A stretch of 64,000 nucleotides of DNA from Arthrobacter sp. NicSoilB4. GTDB taxonomy: Bacteria > Actinomycetota > Actinomycetes > Actinomycetales > Micrococcaceae. Positions 56,341 through 64,000 of the stretch are shown piece after piece. The number at the start of each line of letters is the position of its first letter. The first letter of the stretch is position 1. The stretch lies in NCBI RefSeq assembly GCF_019977335.1, contig NZ_AP024653.1:2170001-2234000 (forward strand), written 5' to 3'. Position numbers and translations under genes: made by a program. The notes beneath the pieces were generated by a model that was given only the letters and a program-made list of their open reading frames with translations, searched no databases and was not told the origin of the DNA.

Positions 56341-58115
56341 ACGCAGCGTCCGGGGTTGCCCTCACACCAGGCGTTGTATCTGGCGACGTACGTGTTGTGC
56401 TCCGCCAGCGTCTTGGAGAACAGGGTCTCCTTGGTGTCCAGGTTGATGGTCACCCAGTAGAGGTATTCGTTCGCCTTGGGTTTCGCCGCCGCGTCGATCG
56501 CCGTCTTGCCCGGCGAGCCGATCGGCCCCACCGGCAGTCCCTGGTTGGCGTACGTGTTGTAGGGGTTTGACTTGTCGGTCTTCTGGGCCTCGTCAATGTG
56601 GAAGCTCTTGATGCCCAGCCCGTAGGTCACCGTGGCGTCCGACTGGATCAGCCCGTTCGTCTCGGTGTTGTTCGGCTTGAGCCGGTTGTAGATGGCTCCC
56701 GCCACATCGCCGTACTCGGCCTGGCCGCCCTCGGCCTGCACGATACTGGCGACCGTGACGACGTCGTACTGCTTCGCAGGATCGGTGACACCCTGTGACT
56801 TGAGCTCGTCGAGCGTGGTGGTGACCAGCTTCTGCAGCACATCCTTGGCCGGGGTGCCGAGCGGGAACCGGTACTCGCCGGGAGCGAGGAAGCCTTCGAG
56901 GTTCTTGGCTTTGGCCGGGACGCCGAACTGGGCGGGCGACTCGTTGAGCGCCTTGAGTTCCGAGACCGGAACTCCCGAGCCCTCGGAGATGGCCTGGAGC
57001 GATTCTCCGATCCTGAGTCCGGCGCTGAGGGCGAAGTACATGACCTTGCCCTGGTCCTTGTTCAGCAGCACGGCCACGGCGTCGGAATTCTTCATCTCAT
57101 TGCGCATGGTGAATTCGCCGGGGGCCAGCGCCCCGCCGGCGGCGAGGAAGTCCCGGAGGAACGTGTCGGCGTTCGCTACGACCTTCTTCTCCTGGAGCTG
57201 GGTTGCCACCGATTTCGGCCCGGCGCCCTCGGGCACGGTGATGATGACCTCGCCTGTTCCGGGGCCAGGGTAGTCGGCAACGGTATCCCCGCCGAGGAGG
57301 GGTTTCAGGAACTGCGCGCCGACGGCTATCGCAATAACAAAGACCGACAGAGTCAGCAGCAGCGCAAGGAACCGGCGCCGGCGGCGGACCTTTTTGGACG
57401 GGCCCTTGGACGTGCGGATGGCGGCACCTCCGGCCATCACAACATGGCCGTCTTCCTCGTGGTGGTATTCGGCAGGCTGACCGTCCGCGCCATCGTAGGC
57501 ATAGTGATCTTCGCCGGAGGGGTACACAGCGTGGCCGGCGTGGAACTCAGCGTCGTGGCCGTGATCGTAGGCGGCCGGGACTTCGGCTTGATAATGCGCA
57601 GTGTCCTCATGGGCAACCCCGCCGGCGTACTCGTGCACGGGCTCTTCGTGAGCCGGCTCGTAGAAGGCAGGTTCTCCATGCCCGGGCGCTTCATGCACGG
57701 GTTCTTCGTGGACCTGGCCGCCGTGGACAGGCTGCTCCTGGACAGGCTGCTCCTGGACAGGCTCTTCATAGACAGGCTCGTGCGGGGCGTCCGCGTGCAA
57801 CGGCTCGTCAGAGACCGGTTCTTCGTGCACGGTCGGCGCTGCTGCCGGCACGTCCGGCGCGTCGGCGGCTTGCATCGGCGCGGGCTGGATCGGCCCGGAA
57901 TGGAACCCGGGATCGGGGGCGGTGTCCCGCCCGGCCCCGGCGCTTGGCGCGGCTGCCGGGGTGTCCTCGCCGGTCTCGAAAGCCTGCGGCGGGATAACGT
58001 CCTGACTTTGGGTCACCTGGGACTTCTCCTGGGCCCTGATCTCCTTGCGCGTCAGCGGTCGGCCGGCGCCGCCGAAAGCATCACCGGAGGGGTCGTCACT
58101 GTTGACCGGGCTCAC
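56337..58115 (-). CDS. mltG: Endolytic murein transglycosylase MltG with long repetitive cytoplasmic tail
   Basis: Cleaves nascent peptidoglycan strands outside the cytoplasmic membrane. The 592 residues consist of a cytoplasmic tail of about 245 residues, a basic cluster and membrane segment (KKVRRRRRFLALLLTLSVFVIAIAV), then a LysM-like region and the YceG/MltG catalytic domain (ASIVQAEGGQAEYGDVAGAIYNRL with the catalytic Glu). Residues about 93-175 are low-complexity, with repeated EEPVHE/EQPV units rich in His, Glu and Pro. The family average is about 350 residues, so the tail is exceptional. The GTG start at 58115 overlaps the ruvX 3' end by 20 bp. Confidence 0.92.
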   Translation of the reverse strand: MSPVNSDDPSGDAFGGAGRPLTRKEIRAQEKSQVTQSQDVIPPQAFETGEDTPAAAPSAGAGRDTAPDPGFHSGPIQPAPMQAADAPDVPAAAPTVHEEPVSDEPLHADAPHEPVYEEPVQEQPVQEQPVHGGQVHEEPVHEAPGHGEPAFYEPAHEEPVHEYAGGVAHEDTAHYQAEVPAAYDHGHDAEFHAGHAVYPSGEDHYAYDGADGQPAEYHHEEDGHVVMAGGAAIRTSKGPSKKVRRRRRFLALLLTLSVFVIAIAVGAQFLKPLLGGDTVADYPGPGTGEVIITVPEGAGPKSVATQLQEKKVVANADTFLRDFLAAGGALAPGEFTMRNEMKNSDAVAVLLNKDQGKVMYFALSAGLRIGESLQAISEGSGVPVSELKALNESPAQFGVPAKAKNLEGFLAPGEYRFPLGTPAKDVLQKLVTTTLDELKSQGVTDPAKQYDVVTVASIVQAEGGQAEYGDVAGAIYNRLKPNNTETNGLIQSDATVTYGLGIKSFHIDEAQKTDKSNPYNTYANQGLPVGPIGSPGKTAIDAAAKPKANEYLYWVTINLDTKETLFSKTLAEHNTYVARYNAWCEGNPGRCV

Positions 58116-58710
58116 TGTAGCCTTCCATTTTGGGCAGAATGCGTTGTGCAGATTGCGTGTCTAATCCGGGAGTGGCCTGAGCGCCATCCCCGGTCGGCCC
58201 CGGCGTGGACTCCGCATATACGCGGCTTCCGACCTCCGTCCCCCTGGCCTTTTGCATATCGATCGCTTGTTGCAGGATACCTGCGGCCGCAACCTGATCA
58301 ACAACCTTACGGTGATTTCGGCTGCTCATGCCAGCTTCGTGCAGGTTCCGGTGGGCGGTCACGGTGCTCAGCCGCTCATCGACCAGGCGAACCGGCACGT
58401 CAGAACCGCATTCCTCCAGTTTACCGGCCAGTAGTTTCGCGTAGTCCGATGCCATCCGGGCCGAGGCATGTTCCTCGCCCTTCATCGTCCGCGGAAGGCC
58501 AACGAAAATTTCAACCACGCCGAGTTCCTCGGCAAGGGCCGCAAGAATCCGCACATCGGTATTCTTCTTCGCGTTCCGGTCCAGGGTGCGCAGCGGCGTG
58601 GCAAGGATGCCATCACGGTCGCAGACCGCCACTCCGACCCGGACGGTGCCGACGTCTACCCCGAGTTTCACGCCCCGGGGGTAGTCGCCGGGCACAGCAG
58701 CTTCATTCAT
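58096..58710 (-). CDS. ruvX: Holliday junction resolvase-like YqgF/RuvX
   Basis: RNase H-fold nuclease implicated in rRNA processing or junction resolution; 204 residues. KLGVDVGTVRVGVAVCDRDG supplies the first catalytic Asp; VGLPRTMKGEE and DERLSTVTAH the other conserved sites. ATG 58710 gives the family N-terminus; a longer frame exists but overlaps alaS. C-terminal tail of about 45 residues extends into mltG. Lies 10 bp after alaS. Confidence 0.94.
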   Translation of the reverse strand: MNEAAVPGDYPRGVKLGVDVGTVRVGVAVCDRDGILATPLRTLDRNAKKNTDVRILAALAEELGVVEIFVGLPRTMKGEEHASARMASDYAKLLAGKLEECGSDVPVRLVDERLSTVTAHRNLHEAGMSSRNHRKVVDQVAAAGILQQAIDMQKARGTEVGSRVYAESTPGPTGDGAQATPGLDTQSAQRILPKMEGYSEPGQQ

Positions 58711-58720
58711 GACTGTTCCG

Positions 58721-61399
<2,679 letters not shown>

Positions 61400-61423
61400 G
61401 AGCTGATTACTTACCCTTCAATA

Positions 61424-61468
61424 TTCACTGTGTTTATGTTCACGGTGTTTATGTTCACTGCGTTCGGC
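61424..61468. repeat. 15-bp tandem repeat upstream of alaS
   Basis: Two near-identical 15-base units (TTCACTGTGTTTATG, then TTCACGGTGTTTATG) and a degenerate third follow directly upstream of the alaS start; on the minus strand the unit reads CATAAACACAGTGAA. The rest of the 164-bp gap to the next gene shows nothing else. AlaRS is known to repress its own gene in E. coli by binding upstream DNA, so a regulatory role is conceivable but unproven. Confidence 0.6.
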
Positions 61469-61563
61469 GTTTACGCGGGTAGTCCGCGGAACGGTTGGTC
61501 GCGGCCTGTGGCCGTGCGGGCGGCGCCCTTTCGGGTGCCACCGTTTTTCTCATTCTCTCCCGG

Positions 61564-61830
61564 CTAGCGCCGGACTGCATCCTTGCCAGCGGAGCTCTTG
61601 CTGACGGCCTTCTCCAGGCCTGCGTCGATCCCCAAAGCCCCCCGGAGTTCGGTCTCGCGTTCGTTCATGCCCTCGCGGACGGCGTCGGCGAAGTCGTACA
61701 GTCCGTCGGCGAGCCTGCCGACGGCCCGGTTAAGGCCTTCGGGGCCCAGGTTGGACTGCGCTTCGGTGATCTTGCGGAACGCGATGACGCCGATGGCGAC
61801 GCCGATTCCCATCCAGATGATTCTGTTCAT
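61564..61830 (-). CDS. Small conserved membrane-associated protein (DUF6167-like)
   Basis: 88 residues with one N-terminal hydrophobic segment (IIWMGIGVAIGVIAF) and a helical, charged remainder (AVGRLADGLYDFADAVREGMNERETELRGALG). Resembles the DUF6167-type small proteins found next to the DUF948 gene and alaS in actinobacteria. Function unknown. Ends about 165 bp before alaS and starts 21 bp after the DUF948 gene. Confidence 0.75.
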   Translation of the reverse strand: MNRIIWMGIGVAIGVIAFRKITEAQSNLGPEGLNRAVGRLADGLYDFADAVREGMNERETELRGALGIDAGLEKAVSKSSAGKDAVRR

Positions 61831-61850
61831 GTCAGGTTCTCCAGCGGGGC

Positions 61851-62225
61851 TTAGCGGCTACGGCGGCCGGTGGCGGGCTTCTTGCGGGCGGTGAAGGCCG
61901 AGCGCACGCCGTAACTGAAGGACGCGACCTTGATCAGCGGCGACCCGACGGTGGCGGCCATAAGCGAGGACAGCGCCGAGATGTTGGCGGAGGCGTCGGA
62001 AACGTTGTTCGCGATCCCGTCGACCTTCTTCAGCTGCTCGTTGGTGGTGGAGACGGTGGCAGTGACTTCGTCCATCAGCGGGGTGGCCCCGTCGCTGATC
62101 GAACGGATGGAGGTCCGGACTTCGTCGAACACTCCCCCGAGCTTGAGGATCGGCACGGCAAGCAGCAGGACCAGCAGTGCAAACACTCCGGCCGCGATCA
62201 GGCCGGCAATATCGCCACCAGTCAT
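61851..62225 (-). CDS. DUF948 domain protein
   Basis: 124 residues: an N-terminal membrane helix (IAGLIAAGVFALLVLLLAVPIL) followed by a coiled-coil-like segment (VFDEVRTSIRSISDGATPLMDEVTATVSTTNEQLKKVDGIANNV), which is the DUF948 pattern, and a basic C-terminal tail. Function unknown. Lies between rpsD and the alaS cluster and is probably translated with the 88-residue gene after it. Confidence 0.85.
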   Translation of the reverse strand: MTGGDIAGLIAAGVFALLVLLLAVPILKLGGVFDEVRTSIRSISDGATPLMDEVTATVSTTNEQLKKVDGIANNVSDASANISALSSLMAATVGSPLIKVASFSYGVRSAFTARKKPATGRRSR

Positions 62226-62315
62226 AGTCGTTCATCTCCTTGTTGCATCGTGTATCCGCGGGCGTCTCCGGCTGACACAGCCGGCAACCGCAGAACTCCC
62301 CCAAGTACCTTACAT

Positions 62316-62353
62316 ACAAAGAAGCCCGTGGCGCTTGCCACGGGCTTCTTTGT
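62316..62353 (-). terminator. Intrinsic terminator of rpsD
   Basis: ACAAAGAAGCCCGTGG and CCACGGGCTTCTTTGT form a 16-bp perfect stem around CGCTTG, beginning 17 bp past the rpsD stop. The A- and T-rich ends of the stem supply the T-tract in either direction. Confidence 0.9.
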
Positions 62354-62370
62354 AAGGTGTCGCGTTGGAT

Positions 62371-62997
62371 CTAGCGTGCGTAGAATTCCACAACGAGCTG
62401 CTCTTCGCAGGTCACGGGGACCTCAGAGCGCTTGGGGCGACGGACCAGGCGTGCCTGCAGGGCGTCAAGCTTGACGTCCAGGTATGCCGGAACCATCGGC
62501 AGGACGTCGCGGTGAGCGCCGGCTGCTGCAACCTGGAACGGAGGCATGGTCTCGCTGCGGCTGTGAACGTGGACCAGCTGGCCCTCAGAGACGCGGAAAG
62601 ACGGGCGGTCAACGCGGATGCCGTCGACCAGGATGTGGCGGTGGACTACCAGCTGGCGGGCCTGGGCGATCGTACGGGCGAAGCCTGCACGCAGCACGAG
62701 GGCGTCGAGACGCATTTCGAGCAGTTCGATCAGGTTTTCACCGGTCAGGCCCTTGGTGCGGCGTGCTTCTTCGAAGGCACGGGTCATCTGGGCTTCGCGG
62801 ATGCCGTACTGGGCGCGCAGACGCTGCTTTTCGCGCAGACGTACGGCGTAGTCAGAGTCCTGCTTCTTGCGGGCACGGCCATGCTCACCGGGGCCGTACG
62901 GGCGGCGCTCCATGTACTTGGCGGCCTTGGGGGTCAGAGCAATGCCGAGTGCACGCGAGAGGCGTGCGGTACGGCGAGCACGAGTGTTGTTAGCCAC
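62371..62997 (-). CDS. rpsD: 30S ribosomal protein S4
   Basis: Primary 16S rRNA-binding protein; 208 residues. N-terminal NTRARRTARLSRALG and the S4 RNA-binding domain (MRLDALVLRAGFARTIAQARQLVVHRHILVDG) are clear. The N-terminal domain has no Cys, so it is the zinc-free form. Start GTG with GGAAGG upstream. Stands alone, outside the alpha operon, which is usual in this group; a 254-bp gap lies upstream. Confidence 0.97.
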   Translation of the reverse strand: MANNTRARRTARLSRALGIALTPKAAKYMERRPYGPGEHGRARKKQDSDYAVRLREKQRLRAQYGIREAQMTRAFEEARRTKGLTGENLIELLEMRLDALVLRAGFARTIAQARQLVVHRHILVDGIRVDRPSFRVSEGQLVHVHSRSETMPPFQVAAAGAHRDVLPMVPAYLDVKLDALQARLVRRPKRSEVPVTCEEQLVVEFYAR

Positions 62998-63251
62998 TTG
63001 TGTCCTTCCAATATCTGCGGTGTGTCAGTGTTACTGGCCTCCACGATGGAGAGCATCGGCCAACCGCTGCCTTTTGCTACTGGGCACAGGGCAAACCCAT
63101 CAAATGAGCATCGCAACAACGTGCAATGCCGGAATCAGGTGGATTGTGCGTCTGTGCCTTGCCAGACAACGAACAAGCCTACCACGCTGGAGCCTGCAGC
63201 CCGTCAGTCCGGTCAGGGCAGCAGGTCTGGGCAGCAGGCCAGGGCAGCAGG

Positions 63252-63650
63252 TCAGGTCCTGGCGTGCACGCCCCGGCTGCTGCGCCGCCCGAAGGACGCG
63301 GCACCCAGGAATTCCACGGCCACGAACGAAGCCGGCCCTGCCACCCATTCATCGTGGCCGGGCGGAATCGTGTAGGTGTCGTTGGGATGGATCGTGGTCC
63401 GCAGCCCGTCGGAGGATTCCACTTCCATCATCCCCGAGATGCAGAACCCGAGGTGATGGTGCTGGCACAGCTCGGTCTGTTCGAAGGGTCTGATCGACTC
63501 GGACCACCGCCACCCCGGTCCGAGAATGAGGCGGGCCACCGAGTAGTCGTTCACGGTGACAAGGTCGTATTCGGCGTTTTCCGGGCACCGCTTCTTGTCC
63601 GGTACATCGAACGACTTGACTGCCAGGGCTGTGACGAAATTCAAGGACAT
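63252..63650 (-). CDS. Cupin-domain protein
   Basis: 132 residues with a single cupin barrel: QHHHLGFCISGMMEVESSDGLRTTIHPNDTYTIPPGHDEW carries the two cupin motifs with His residues for metal. ATG 63650 begins MSLNFVTALAVKSFD; the frame extends further but without a supported start. Substrate unknown. An inverted repeat TCAGCA-N6-TGCTGA at 63808-63825 lies in the 236-bp gap upstream and could be an operator. Confidence 0.8.
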   Translation of the reverse strand: MSLNFVTALAVKSFDVPDKKRCPENAEYDLVTVNDYSVARLILGPGWRWSESIRPFEQTELCQHHHLGFCISGMMEVESSDGLRTTIHPNDTYTIPPGHDEWVAGPASFVAVEFLGAASFGRRSSRGVHART

Positions 63651-63886
63651 GGAAACACGACCTAGGAAACTTGGACGGTGAAGCCCGGCGGTGAGCCAGG
63701 CTACTGATGTGCCGGCCGCTGACCTGAGGTCCGGAAAGCGAAGAGCCGACGATGTGTGCTGCTTGCCGCGTGTCCAAGTGCGGTCGGAGCGGTCACAACA
63801 CGCACGTTCAGCAGGTCCTTGCTGATCTAAATCCACGTTAGACCTCACGGACCGGAAGTCAACGGGCAGTTTTTTTGGGCGGCCGG

Positions 63887-64000
63887 CTACTTGCCCCGGA
63901 TTATCTTTCGCAGCCGCTCCAGCCGGGTGGAAATGTCCCGCTCCGCACCGTTGGCCGTGGGCTCGTAGTAGTTGCGGCCCACCAGATCGTCCGGCGGGTA
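63887..64000 (-). CDS. rarA: RarA/MgsA replication-associated recombination ATPase (C-terminal 37 residues only)
   Basis: The 37 visible residues, [18 protein letters not shown] followed by a charged end [12 protein letters not shown], match the C-terminal tail of the RarA AAA+ ATPase (related to clamp-loader ATPases and active at stalled forks). The rest is beyond the window edge. In actinobacteria rarA commonly precedes rpsD and alaS. Confidence 0.8.
   Translation of the reverse strand, partial: YPPDDLVGRNYYEPTANGAERDISTRLERLRKIIRGK

Overview
The window is high-GC chromosomal DNA from an actinobacterium, most likely an Arthrobacter/Pseudarthrobacter-type member of the Micrococcaceae. The evidence is the gene order (hrcA-dnaJ, lepA-hemW, comEA-comEC-holA, mihF-gmk-rpoZ-coaBC-metK-priA, pyrR-pyrB-pyrC-carA-carB-pyrF, aroE-aroC-aroK-aroB, alaS-ruvX-mltG), the actinobacterial mihF gene, frequent GTG/TTG starts and short ATGA/TGATG overlaps. 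This is inferred from gene content and recognised protein families; no search was run. Most of the window is housekeeping and lies on the minus strand. I saw no tRNA, rRNA, CRISPR array, insertion sequence or prophage.

Layout. 1-13 kb: heat-shock genes dnaJ (cut by the window edge) and hrcA behind a CIRCE operator, two small conserved genes, hemW, lepA, a PemK/MazF-like gene, rpsT, holA, comEC, comEA and a DegV-family gene. 13-16 kb: leuS, preceded by a leader-peptide attenuator (an 8-residue peptide with three consecutive Leu codons, then an intrinsic terminator). 16-24 kb: a plus-strand export operon with two different RND permeases, a very short lipoprotein adaptor between them and a secreted protein after them. 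This is the most unusual part of the window. 24-30 kb: glycerol genes glpD-glpF-glpK on the minus strand, with a divergent SorC/DeoR-type regulator. 30-33 kb: an aldo/keto reductase, an alpha/beta hydrolase, a glycosyltransferase and a lipoprotein.

33-40 kb: priA, metK, coaBC, rpoZ, gmk and mihF, read from mihF towards priA, with an intrinsic terminator between metK and priA. 40-49 kb: the de novo pyrimidine operon pyrR-pyrB-pyrC-(PH-domain gene)-carA-carB-pyrF, with a PyrR-binding RNA motif directly over the pyrR ribosome-binding site. 49-51 kb: two plus-strand genes, a PrsW-family membrane protease and a GNAT acetyltransferase remnant with a large internal deletion. 51-62 kb: nusB, efp, a TPR-like gene, the shikimate genes, mltG, ruvX, alaS and two small membrane-protein genes. 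62-64 kb: rpsD, a cupin gene and the 3' end of rarA.

The strongest regulatory signals are CIRCE at hrcA, the leuS leader attenuator and the PyrR motif. The best candidate for an undescribed system is the paired-RND operon: one permease keeps the usual transmembrane acidic motif, its partner has lost most of it, and the adaptor is reduced to about 150 residues, in a bacterium with no classical outer membrane.
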